A stretch of DNA of 22,458 nt, taken from the IMG/VR virus record IMGVR_UViG_3300021364_001321, positions 1-22,458 of that record; one strand, 5' to 3'. The notes below the pieces were generated by a model, which saw only the letters and a list, made by a program, of their open reading frames with translations, was not told where the DNA came from and searched no databases. The DNA is from a virus. The first letter of the stretch is position 1, and each line of letters starts with the position of its first letter. Below are positions 13,608-20,491 of the stretch, in pieces. A program made the translations under genes and the position numbers.

Positions 13608-13873
13608 TATACACTCACTTCAATATCAAAGTTGTTATAACCTAGATCAAATAATTTATGCGCCACATCTTCTGCAATTAAATCTGATTCTTCTTCGTCT
13701 AATTTTGCGTGTGTTTCTACAGTAAGGATTGTTTGTCCTTTCTCTGATTCAGTTAGACTGTAATTAGTTTCGCTTTCTAATAATGCAGGCGAAGCCATTG
13801 TAGCAACTTCTGATACTACAATATCATCTATTTCTTCTTTGTTATCAAAAATGATATTAATAAAGTGTTCCAT
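13607..13873 (-). CDS. Small acidic protein, possible prohead-core type
   Basis: This 88-residue protein is strongly acidic (DNKEEIDDIVVSE at 11-23, DEEESDLIAED at 59-69) with few basic residues and no membrane segment. It contains two L-x-E/S sites close together (ALLESE and SLTESE), the type cut by the T4 prohead protease, so a scaffold or core protein is conceivable; T4 has small acidic core proteins. The last residues (GYNNFDIEVSV) look like a beta strand. The SD TAGGA is seven bases before the ATG, and its stop overlaps the next gene's start (TAATG). No homologue is recalled, so the function is open. Confidence 0.65.
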   Translation of the reverse strand: MEHFINIIFDNKEEIDDIVVSEVATMASPALLESETNYSLTESEKGQTILTVETHAKLDEEESDLIAEDVAHKLFDLGYNNFDIEVSV

Positions 13874-13881
13874 AATAATTC

Positions 13882-14223
13882 CTAATGATTAAGCATAACA
13901 CTGTTTACAGTACCATCAGTATATACTAGTTTTGCTCTAATATAAACAAAGTTTCCTGTAAAGTTAGCATACTTAACTTCTGTTTGATTTGCAACGGTTA
14001 CAATATCAACGTCAAACCAATCACTTTCTGTTGGTGTTGTTGCTAGTGTTGCTTGAATAGTAATAGACCCTGTGAGACCTGTGTAATCATACTGTACAGT
14101 ATGCACACCATCTGATCTTCCGTAGTATCCATCACCTCTAAAATTAGATCCAGTTACAGTTTCGGTCGTACTGTCCCCTGGATGTGTATTGGCTGATAAA
14201 ATTATTTCACTTGTACTCGGCAT
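13882..14223 (-). CDS. Small beta-rich protein, probable virion component
   Basis: This 113-residue protein is rich in Thr, Ser, Gly and aromatic residues in alternating patterns typical of beta-sandwich virion proteins: HTVQYDYTGLTGSITIQATL (about 41-60), SDWFDVDIVTVANQT (67-81) and NFVYIRAKLVYTDGT (91-105). I recall similar small proteins in marine T4-like phages annotated only as structural or hypothetical. The frame is open from 14256, but the ATG at 14223 fits best: it is the Met just before PSTSEI and sits five bases after a CATAAATA late box, with no SD in the usual place. That would make the message leaderless. Late timing agrees with a structural role. Confidence 0.7.
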   Translation of the reverse strand: MPSTSEIILSANTHPGDSTTETVTGSNFRGDGYYGRSDGVHTVQYDYTGLTGSITIQATLATTPTESDWFDVDIVTVANQTEVKYANFTGNFVYIRAKLVYTDGTVNSVMLNH

Positions 14224-14227
14224 AATA

Positions 14228-14917
14228 CTATTTATGCAAATCCTGTTGTGAAACATATTTGATTACACGACGGATCTGTCCTCCTAATGCTATCTTTGCT
14301 AACATAAGATAACGTTCATTTTTTGCATAAAAGTAAAATCCTTCTGCAAAATGGTTATTTCTAACCACACGTTTTGCTACCTTACCAATTCTAAATCCAT
14401 CTGGATTATTTTCACAATAATCTGCAAAATTAGGATCTACTGATCTTCCTAATGTTGCTTTGAATTGCCATTCTACCGGCCCGTCAACGATTTTTGTATT
14501 TACATTTTCTAATAGATAATCAAAAACTTCATCATTTTCTGGTTCATGCCATTGCACAACATCTATTTGTGTCATTAATGCTTGTAACCAATCTGGTTCA
14601 TTTGAATAAATGTCTAAGTTAAAACCTTCGCAACGTACCATTGCATTATCTTTATTTTTTTCTAGTGCATTGTATATTACGCAAGCATCCATAAAAGTTT
14701 CTAAACTTACTATCTTTTCTTTTCTACGCATAAAAGCATGGTTGAAAGGACTTTGTATAGGCATATCAGCTTCTGCATCTCTTTGCATAGCGTCTAATTT
14801 TGTTTTAGTATAACCTAAATTCAATCCGCGAAAGAGCGGTGCTACATGACTCTTTACACGTAGTTTATACAAATACTTGTTATAGAATAACTTAGTTGTG
14901 TAGAACTTTTGCAACAT
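14228..14917 (-). CDS. Unidentified 229-residue phage protein
   Basis: The protein has no family signature that I recognise. Its first 35 residues are basic and aromatic (KFYTTKLFYNKYLYKLRVKS is residues 4-23), followed by a helical, acidic and mixed region. Notable segments are NHAFMRRKEKIVSLETF (59-75), a tryptophan-containing stretch EPDWLQALMTQIDVVQWHEPE, and a basic C-terminal third (GKVAKRVVRNNHF, GGQIRRVIKYVSQQ). No transmembrane segment, signal peptide or leader site is seen. Its ATG lies inside the end of clpA (26-base overlap) with AAAGGT seven bases upstream, so it is probably co-translated with that gene. The start is supported by the SD, although the first dozen residues could be a coincidental extension. 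Confidence 0.75.
   Translation of the reverse strand: MLQKFYTTKLFYNKYLYKLRVKSHVAPLFRGLNLGYTKTKLDAMQRDAEADMPIQSPFNHAFMRRKEKIVSLETFMDACVIYNALEKNKDNAMVRCEGFNLDIYSNEPDWLQALMTQIDVVQWHEPENDEVFDYLLENVNTKIVDGPVEWQFKATLGRSVDPNFADYCENNPDGFRIGKVAKRVVRNNHFAEGFYFYAKNERYLMLAKIALGGQIRRVIKYVSQQDLHK
14229..14236 (-). promoter_or_regulatory. T4-type late promoter box CATAAATA, five bases from ATG
   Basis: The box overlaps the last codons of the upstream gene (His-Lys-stop). In T4 the octamer spans about -13 to -6, so transcription would begin exactly at the A of the ATG at 14223. Confidence 0.6.
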
Positions 14918-17150
14918 CTTTTACCTTTTTAGTTATAGGTTTTAGATGCAGTTCATTATCGGAGACATCAATTTTTAAAGTACCACCATCTTTGAGATCA
15001 CCGAATAACAGCATCTTACTAAGGGGTCGTTTAATTTGTTTGTCAATGTATCTGTGCATAGGTCTTGCACCCATCTTGCTATCAAAACCATTTTCTACAA
15101 GATGATCTAGTGCATCGTCACTTATTTCACAAACAACATTCTTATCATCTAACATTGTTTTCAGTTCTAGCAAGAACTTACCAACAATCTTAAGCATAAT
15201 AGGTTTTTCTAGTTTACCAAATGTAACAACACCGTCAAGTCTATTTCTAAATTCTGGTGCAAAGAAACGTTTGAATTCTTCATCACCATAATCACCTGTT
15301 AGATCTTGACTAAATCCAATAGTGTTTTTCTCTGCTTGTTCAGCACCTAAATTAGTTGTAAGAATCAAAATACAATTACGTGCATCTGCTTCTTTACCGT
15401 CACTGCCTGTTATCTTACCATTGTCCATAATTTGTAATAAAATTTGAGCAATGTCTGGATGTGCTTTTTCTATCTCATCAAGCAAAAGAACACAATTAGG
15501 ATGTTCTTGTAGTTGATTGATTAGTTGTCCTGCATGTTCATCATGACCGACGTAGCCTGGAGGAGAACCAATTAGTTTACTTACACTATGCTTTTCTTGA
15601 TACTCTGACATATCAAAACGTGCAAGGTGAATACTTAAATTTTTAGCAAGTTGTTTTGCAAGTTCAGTCTTACCAACACCTGTTGGACCCATAAACACAA
15701 AACTTCCTATAGGTTTTTCTTCTGATTTCAAACCTGCCTGTGCAACAAGGATCTTATCAACAATCTCTTCAATAGCATTATCTTGACCGTAAACATTAAG
15801 TTTTAAATTTTTATCTAATGTTGCAAGATTATTAGTCTCTTTTTGTTGAATCTGTTCAGGGGGAAGATTAACAAATTTTGCTAGTTCATATTTAATTTCT
15901 TCAGGACCAACAATACGTTCGCCTTCTACATTATTAACTTTAAATCTTGAACATGCAAGATCTATTAAGTCAATTGCCTTATCTGGTAATTTTTTATCGG
16001 TAATATATTTTACTGAAAGTTTTACAGATTCGTCAATTGCTTCTTGTGTAATAGTTGTAGCATGGAATTCTTCATAGTATTTTTTGATCCCTTGTAGGAT
16101 ATCAGTTGTTGTTTTCTTATCAGGTTCATCAACACTAACACGTTGGAATCTACGCATCAATGCACGATCCTTCTCAAAGAATTTACGATATTCGTCCCAG
16201 GTTGTTGATGCTACTACTTTGATATCACCTTTTCCTAATGCTGGCTTTAACATATTTGCTAAATCATTAGAGCTTTGTCCGCCACCTGCACCTGCACCGT
16301 TCATCATATGTGCTTCATCGATGAATACAATAGTTTTACCTTGGCGTTTGATAGCCGCCATAACAAGTTTAAATCTTTCTTCAAAGTCTCCGCGGTACTT
16401 GCTACCGGCTAACATTGCACCAATGTCTAAATTGTATACACTATACTCTTCAAGAAATTTAGGAACTTCTTTATTTACAATCCTATAAGCAAGTCCTTCA
16501 GCAATAGCAGTTTTACCTACACCTGGATCACCTACTAATAGAACGTTGTTCTTTTGTCTACGTCCGAGTGATAAACAGATACTTTCAAGTTCTTCTGTAC
16601 GTCCTATAACAGGATCAATTTTTCCATCTTCAACTTGTTTGTTTAGATTAGAAGTAAATGCTTTTAATGCCCTTTGTGCATGTCCTGCCATTTCTTCATC
16701 TTCGGCAGTGCCTACAAATTCATTGTTAATATATGTGTTGAATGCTTCTTTTTCTACGCCTGCTTTTGTTACAGAATATGTTGCAAAAGATTTCTTTTCA
16801 TTAAGCATTGATAAAAACACATCACAGATATCAATATGTTGACGTCCGCTAAACAATACTTGTGTGAATGCTCTATTCATCACACGTTCTACAGTTTGTG
16901 TTTTTTTAGGCTTATATTTTGTTCCTGCTGGAACTTTAATATCATCTAGTTTAGTTTGTAGATATGACAAAATATCATTTTGCAAAGGTTGAACATCAAT
17001 TCCAAAACCTTTTAGAATATTGGTAAAATTTTCAGTACAAAGCATTGCAAATAGCAAATGCTCTAGTGTAACATATTCATGCTCTAGTCTCTTTGCATCT
17101 TTGATAGCTTTATCAAATACAACTTGTAGCTCTTCGCTCGGTTCAACCAT
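14892..17150 (-). CDS. clpA: ClpA-type AAA+ unfoldase (Hsp100)
   Basis: At 752 residues this is nearly the length of bacterial ClpA (about 758). Residues 1-145 form a Clp N-domain (repeat segment YVTLEHLLFAML, 26-37). The first AAA+ module has Walker A GDPGVGKT (207-214), Walker B VFIDEAH (275-281) and pore-loop KYRGDFEER (251-259). No long middle coiled-coil follows, which excludes ClpB. The second module has Walker A GPTGVGKT (488-495), GYVG pore loop (532-535), LLLDEIEKA (555-563) and sensor-2 GAR (694-696). NTIGFSQD (609-616) resembles the IGF/IGL loop that docks on ClpP, so it may drive the host ClpP protease. All ATPase residues seem intact. It has its own sigma70-type promoter and lies directly downstream of dnaJ. 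The ATG at 17150 has AAGGA about twelve bases upstream. Confidence 0.95.
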   Translation of the reverse strand: MVEPSEELQVVFDKAIKDAKRLEHEYVTLEHLLFAMLCTENFTNILKGFGIDVQPLQNDILSYLQTKLDDIKVPAGTKYKPKKTQTVERVMNRAFTQVLFSGRQHIDICDVFLSMLNEKKSFATYSVTKAGVEKEAFNTYINNEFVGTAEDEEMAGHAQRALKAFTSNLNKQVEDGKIDPVIGRTEELESICLSLGRRQKNNVLLVGDPGVGKTAIAEGLAYRIVNKEVPKFLEEYSVYNLDIGAMLAGSKYRGDFEERFKLVMAAIKRQGKTIVFIDEAHMMNGAGAGGGQSSNDLANMLKPALGKGDIKVVASTTWDEYRKFFEKDRALMRRFQRVSVDEPDKKTTTDILQGIKKYYEEFHATTITQEAIDESVKLSVKYITDKKLPDKAIDLIDLACSRFKVNNVEGERIVGPEEIKYELAKFVNLPPEQIQQKETNNLATLDKNLKLNVYGQDNAIEEIVDKILVAQAGLKSEEKPIGSFVFMGPTGVGKTELAKQLAKNLSIHLARFDMSEYQEKHSVSKLIGSPPGYVGHDEHAGQLINQLQEHPNCVLLLDEIEKAHPDIAQILLQIMDNGKITGSDGKEADARNCILILTTNLGAEQAEKNTIGFSQDLTGDYGDEEFKRFFAPEFRNRLDGVVTFGKLEKPIMLKIVGKFLLELKTMLDDKNVVCEISDDALDHLVENGFDSKMGARPMHRYIDKQIKRPLSKMLLFGDLKDGGTLKIDVSDNELHLKPITKKVKDVAKVLHN

Positions 17151-17183
17151 ATGTCTTTATTCCTTTTTTATAACTGTATTTAC

Positions 17184-17212
17184 ATTATACGGTATTAGTC
17201 TAGTAAAGTCAA
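17184..17212 (-). promoter_or_regulatory. Sigma70-type promoter of clpA
   Basis: On the minus strand -35 TTGACT (17212-17207), a 17-base spacer and -10 TATAAT (17189-17184). The dnaJ stop TGA lies inside the -35 hexamer. Transcription would start near 17177, leaving a leader of about 27 bases with AAGGA. Confidence 0.8.
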
Positions 17213-18039
17213 CTATATTTTTGTCCAATTTGCTCAATAATTTTCTTATCAGCAGGACTAAGCCCGCCGGGCGTTTGTCCAATAATTTTGACTAAAATAT
17301 TTCCTGGATTGCCTTGTCTGTTTGGTAAGCCTTTGCCTGTAATCTTTAAAACTGTACCAGGTTGTGTTCCTCCAGGCACGTTCAAATTCACGTTTGCACC
17401 GCCTGGAACACTTATGTTTAAGTAACAACCAGTTATAAGTTTCAAAGTGTTTATCCTCTTACTAGTAATTAAATCTACGCCATTAACTTCGAAGTCATTT
17501 GTGGATTGAATAACTATTTGCACAAACAAATCACCTGGTGGTATTTGCTGTATATCATGTTGACCCATTCCAGTATATCTGACTTTGTCACCATTTCGCA
17601 CACCCACAGGTATTTTAATGTCAACAGTTTGTTCACGGCCATTATTTAATCTATATGTAGCAAGAACATTCTTTCCTGTGTAAACTTCTGCAATAGTAAT
17701 GTTACAACCTATTGTGATATCTGCGTTACGCATTTGTTGTCTTGCGCCAAATCCAAATTGACTCATTAGATCGTTAATATCAAATGCTCCGTTGAAGCCA
17801 CCACCGTTAAAATGCTGTGATCTGAAACCTGCCTGCTGAGGATCAGTGGTTCCAAACTGATCATACATCTGCCTTTTTTCAGGATCTTTTAGTGCAGTGT
17901 ATGCTTCGTTTATTTCTTTGAACTTTGATTCATCACCACCTCGATCAGGGTGATGTTGCATACTTGCTTTCTTGTATGCTTTCTTGAGTTGTTCTTCTGA
18001 AGCGTTTCTATCGACACCTAGTATGTTGTAATAGTCCAT
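17209..18039 (-). CDS. dnaJ: DnaJ/CbpA-type co-chaperone without zinc finger
   Basis: This 276-residue protein is a type II J-protein. The J domain (1-65) has HPD at 30-32, which stimulates DnaK ATPase activity; KFKEINEAYTALKDPEKRQ (38-56) is the conserved helix IV region. A short Gly/Phe-rich part (NGGGFNGAFD) follows, then the two beta-barrel substrate-binding domains, without the four CxxCxGxG repeats of classical DnaJ. Typical CTD motifs are seen: VDIKIPVGVRNGDKVRY (139-155), GDLFVQI (169-175), and NVPGGTQPGTVLKITGKG (219-236). It resembles host CbpA and phage J-proteins. No DnaK is encoded here, so it would use host DnaK. No strong SD is seen before the ATG, which lies 17 bases after the upstream stop. 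It stands upstream of clpA, giving a folding/unfolding pair. Confidence 0.93.
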   Translation of the reverse strand: MDYYNILGVDRNASEEQLKKAYKKASMQHHPDRGGDESKFKEINEAYTALKDPEKRQMYDQFGTTDPQQAGFRSQHFNGGGFNGAFDINDLMSQFGFGARQQMRNADITIGCNITIAEVYTGKNVLATYRLNNGREQTVDIKIPVGVRNGDKVRYTGMGQHDIQQIPPGDLFVQIVIQSTNDFEVNGVDLITSKRINTLKLITGCYLNISVPGGANVNLNVPGGTQPGTVLKITGKGLPNRQGNPGNILVKIIGQTPGGLSPADKKIIEQIGQKYS

Positions 18040-18056
18040 ACTAGTACTTATTGGAT

Positions 18057-18428
18057 TTATTTTCTAGATTTATCAGTTCCGGTGTATAATCCAAACCATG
18101 CCGCGCCAGCACCAACAACAATACTAATCAAACCTGATTGTTCCATTGTAGGATCTGCTAAGTTCATATACCAAATTACACATTTGTAAAGCAGTATAAT
18201 ATAAACTGTTAAGAACAGTCTTGGAAAAATTCTCCAAGCATCTACTGCTCTTGCCATGTGTATTATTTTTGCATATGGATTAGGACCCATATCCTTTACA
18301 CTTGTGTCTACTTCTAAATCAAGTTTTACTTTACGTGTTGTGTTATCTTCAGTAGAGACTACAACTGCATCAGGCTTTTTTTCCGGTGCCGGTTTCGCTT
18401 CTAGTTCTTCTAGACTCTTTCTTGGCAT
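18057..18428 (-). CDS. Two-TM membrane protein, holin or antiholin candidate
   Basis: This 123-residue protein has a soluble, charged first 60 residues (proline and acid rich, KPAPEKKPDAVVV) and two membrane segments, about 70-92 (RLFLTVYIILLYKCVIWYMNL region) and 98-118 (SGLISIVVGAGAAWFGLY). It ends with a short basic tail (TDKSRK). The second segment VGAGAAWFGLY is one I recall in marine phage membrane proteins sometimes annotated as holin. The neighbouring lysis cassette upstream and the late box at 19188 are consistent with a lysis role. The SD is strong (AGAGGGAG), and its ATG overlaps the stop of the MscS-like gene (TAATG). Another role, such as membrane anchoring or superinfection exclusion, is not excluded. 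Confidence 0.65.
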   Translation of the reverse strand: MPRKSLEELEAKPAPEKKPDAVVVSTEDNTTRKVKLDLEVDTSVKDMGPNPYAKIIHMARAVDAWRIFPRLFLTVYIILLYKCVIWYMNLADPTMEQSGLISIVVGAGAAWFGLYTGTDKSRK

Positions 18429-18883
18429 TACTTTCTCCCTCTTAGTTTATCAATTTCTTTTTTGTTTTCTTCAATGTCATCTCTGTTTCTTCCTATTTTG
18501 GAATCTTGAGCTTTGTCTATTAGTTCTTGCATTCTAAGACCTCTTTCAATATCAGAATCTAAATGAAGATCTTTATTGATAATTTTTTCTAATTTTAAAC
18601 TGCCTATTCGATCATTAGCAACATACCGCCATGTATATCCTCTTGAACCATAACAACCAAACACAGTTTCTCTCAAACCAATCTTTACAATAATAGATTG
18701 TTCTCCGTCTAATAATACTTCATCGCCCTCATTAAACGCTGGATTAAATCTAAATTTTAATCCTTGCATAAAGTTTGTGGCAAAATCTTTAAACCAAAAA
18801 GCGGCAGAAATACTGACAAGTATTGCAATCCATGGCACAAGCATTTCTGCGACACTAAGGCCCATACTGTCAAACAGTTCCAT
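18428..18883 (-). CDS. Minimal MscS-like membrane protein
   Basis: This 151-residue protein has one N-terminal membrane segment (about 12-31) and then sequence like the core of small-conductance mechanosensitive channels: KDFATNFMQGLKFRF (32-46) resembles the pore-lining helix end, and NEGDEVLLDGEQ plus VKIGLRETVF (51-76) the adjoining beta domain. A charged coiled-coil tail (DRDDIEENKKEIDKLRG-like, 135-149) may give oligomerisation. Typical MscS has three membrane segments and about 280 residues, so this is a reduced form. As one of three tightly packed membrane genes it could open a channel or modulate turgor during infection; a pore-forming lysis role is also possible. Stop and start of its neighbours abut (TAAATG and TAATG). 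Confidence 0.7.
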   Translation of the reverse strand: MELFDSMGLSVAEMLVPWIAILVSISAAFWFKDFATNFMQGLKFRFNPAFNEGDEVLLDGEQSIIVKIGLRETVFGCYGSRGYTWRYVANDRIGSLKLEKIINKDLHLDSDIERGLRMQELIDKAQDSKIGRNRDDIEENKKEIDKLRGRK

Positions 18884-19162
18884 TTACTTTTTCTCCAACT
18901 TCTTAATTCTTTTTTCGAGTTCATCGATCTTCTTCGTAACATGTGGATACTTTTTACGCCACGCATCATCAGGTTGCTGTAACCATGTCCAACCATAACG
19001 TTCAACTAAAAAGTCTACAGTTAGATCAAACTTGGCATACAACCATAGCCCTATTCTTGTACTTTTGAAATATGTTGAAAATGCTAAACCAAATAGCGAT
19101 CCAACTAATGCTGTGTATATCCACAGGCGATCACTCGCCATTCTTTCTATCATTTCCCACAT
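18884..19162 (-). CDS. Single-TM protein with C-terminal coiled coil
   Basis: This 92-residue protein has a short start (MWEMIERMASDR), a membrane segment at about 13-32 (WIYTALVGSLFGLAFSTYF), a tryptophan-containing middle (YGWTWLQQPDDAWRKKY) and a lysine/glutamate coiled coil at the end (KKIDELEKRIKKLEKK). The family is not recognised. It is the first of three membrane protein genes that follow a late box at 19188-19195. The SD AAAGGG is eight bases upstream of the ATG. A holin accessory role is possible from position alone. Confidence 0.65.
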   Translation of the reverse strand: MWEMIERMASDRLWIYTALVGSLFGLAFSTYFKSTRIGLWLYAKFDLTVDFLVERYGWTWLQQPDDAWRKKYPHVTKKIDELEKRIKKLEKK

Positions 19163-19180
19163 AGTTTTACCCTTTTATTA

Positions 19181-19987
19181 CTATGTGTATTTATCGATAT
19201 ATTCTGCGAAGATCTTGTTGGATTTTGAACCGTGATGTAGACAATCTCTTGCACGATCTACACCCGGTGGTAATAGTTTGAATGGAAATGCAGTTTGATT
19301 ATCAATCATAAATCTTCCGTAATGGAAATAATAGTTATATACTTGAACTCCTGCAAGTTTCCAAGCATTCATTACAGAAGTTTGTATTAGGTATGCTATT
19401 GTTTTGTAATGCTCTGTGTTCTCAACAAAGTTTATATACGCTTCCTGTTGTCTTTTTTTGACGTGCATTCTTTTTGAGAAAGTCCAGTCATTATCTTGAA
19501 CTACCCAATTACCTAAAAACAATGGCTTTTCACCACTATTCATTTCATCACCGTTATAGAACATTTGTCTAGAAATTTCAGGCCAAATTATTATTACCTT
19601 TTTAGGAATATAATTCTTTTCAATAAGTGCGATAGTATTATGATGAATTGTGTCAGGACCTGCACCACAAACACCCATATTAATTGTAGGAAATCCAGAC
19701 AGTTTCGAATATAATGAAGGTATTGTATCCTTTAAGTAATTACCTTTTCCGTACACATGACTGCACCCCATAAACAGAACTTTATTTTTCCATTTGAAAC
19801 TATTAAATTCAGGACATCGATAGCCATAAGAATTATGTTTGTATTCTATATCGTCAGCATTATAATAATACCAACCTTCTCCTAACTGCTTTCTGTTATG
19901 TTGCCAGGTATCTTTATCATCATTTTCAAGCCAATTCTGTACTGGTGGATGATACTTATTGAGTTGTAAAATATCTAAATGGTTCAT
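19181..19987 (-). CDS. SGNH/GDSL-type hydrolase-like protein
   Basis: The 268-residue protein shows three blocks typical of the SGNH fold: VLFMGCSHVYGKG (70-82) with Ser76 as nucleophile, INMGVCGAGPDTI (102-114) as the Gly/oxyanion region, and DCLHHGSKSN (248-257) with the Asp-x-x-His pair. The nucleophile motif is GCSH and not GDSL, which I recall from many marine phage members. Such enzymes act as esterases or acetyl hydrolases on sugars and lipids; a role in modifying host surface polysaccharide or virion glycan is possible. It begins five bases after a perfect TATAAATA late box with no SD, so the transcript is predicted to be leaderless. It is a complete gene between the lysis cassette and the membrane-protein trio. 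Confidence 0.75.
   Translation of the reverse strand: MNHLDILQLNKYHPPVQNWLENDDKDTWQHNRKQLGEGWYYYNADDIEYKHNSYGYRCPEFNSFKWKNKVLFMGCSHVYGKGNYLKDTIPSLYSKLSGFPTINMGVCGAGPDTIHHNTIALIEKNYIPKKVIIIWPEISRQMFYNGDEMNSGEKPLFLGNWVVQDNDWTFSKRMHVKKRQQEAYINFVENTEHYKTIAYLIQTSVMNAWKLAGVQVYNYYFHYGRFMIDNQTAFPFKLLPPGVDRARDCLHHGSKSNKIFAEYIDKYT
19188..19195 (-). promoter_or_regulatory. T4-type late promoter box GATAAATA
   Basis: The box lies in the end of the SGNH gene, 26 bases before the ATG at 19162. Transcription from about 19182 would leave a leader with AAAGGG and serve the three membrane protein genes. Confidence 0.55.
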
Positions 19988-19992
19988 AAAGA

Positions 19993-20000
19993 TATTTATA
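19993..20000 (-). promoter_or_regulatory. Perfect T4 late promoter box TATAAATA
   Basis: This is the exact T4 late consensus, starting two bases after the stop of the 51-residue lipoprotein gene and ending five bases before the SGNH hydrolase ATG. Transcription would start at the A of that ATG. Confidence 0.7.
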
Positions 20001-20001
20001 G

Positions 20002-20157
20002 TTAAAAAGTACAGGCCACAGAAGCGCCTGGTTCAATGTCAACACTTCTTTCGCTAATTTCTACTTTAGGTTCGGGCTTGGCTTGGCAGTCGACTTGTCT
20101 TGCACAACTACTTGTCAGTAGTATCGTCAGTATCAATAGGCTGAACAGCTTTTTCAT
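20002..20157 (-). CDS. Small lipoprotein, second outer-spanin candidate
   Basis: This 51-residue gene is easily missed because of its size. It encodes MKKLFSLLILTILLTSSC as an ideal lipoprotein signal peptide with lipobox LTSSC and alanine at +2, giving a 34-residue mature lipoprotein. The mature part is short and ends in DIEPGASVACTF. Size and type resemble Rz1, the outer-membrane spanin of lambda (mature 40 residues). It overlaps the end of the 127-residue lipoprotein gene by 50 bases in another frame. No clear SD is visible (the upstream bases are an AT-rich run), so it may be translated by coupling. The stop lies two bases before the late box of the next gene. Confidence 0.7.
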   Translation of the reverse strand: MKKLFSLLILTILLTSSCARQVDCQAKPEPKVEISERSVDIEPGASVACTF

Positions 20158-20491
20158 AATATAATATAATTGCTTTTTGCTGTTCTATGTAACGTCTTAG
20201 TTCGGCAAAGTTTTTTGATAGGTTTTCGTAGTCTTTTATGCTAATTGCAACATAAGAATCTCCACCATTTTTGGCTTCGAACTCTTTTTTGAATTCTTCA
20301 AAGTTTTCGCTTGGCGATACAACATAAATTTTTATGTCGTTCATTTGCACTGGCTTAGGCATTGGTTGGATAGGTACTACTGTTTTTTCTATCTTTGTAA
20401 CAACTTTTATTTCTGGGTCAGGTCTAAAAGAACTGCAACTACTCACTAGGAGTAGCACCAGTAATAGACTCAAGATCTTTCCATAGTGCAT
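20108..20491 (-). CDS. Lipoprotein, probable outer-spanin (Rz1-like), overlapping the i-spanin gene
   Basis: This 127-residue protein starts with a lipoprotein signal peptide (MHYGKILSLLLVLLLVSSC, cut before Cys19, lipobox VSSC). The mature protein has a proline-rich start (VVPIQPMPKPVQ), then an acidic segment and a helical end (NLSKNFAELRRYIEQQ). Such proteins form the outer-membrane partner of the inner spanin, and they fuse inner and outer membrane in the last lysis step. The gene starts inside the i-spanin gene in another frame (53-base overlap), the classical Rz/Rz1 layout; SD AAGGT lies seven bases upstream. It is longer than typical Rz1, and a second lipoprotein gene follows, so which one is the true spanin partner is open. 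Confidence 0.75.
   Translation of the reverse strand: MHYGKILSLLLVLLLVSSCSSFRPDPEIKVVTKIEKTVVPIQPMPKPVQMNDIKIYVVSPSENFEEFKKEFEAKNGGDSYVAISIKDYENLSKNFAELRRYIEQQKAIILYYEKAVQPIDTDDTTDK

Noticed and set aside
14892-17150. ClpB disaggregase in place of ClpA
   Set aside because: There is no roughly 120-residue middle coiled-coil domain between the AAA+ modules, and an IGF loop is present.
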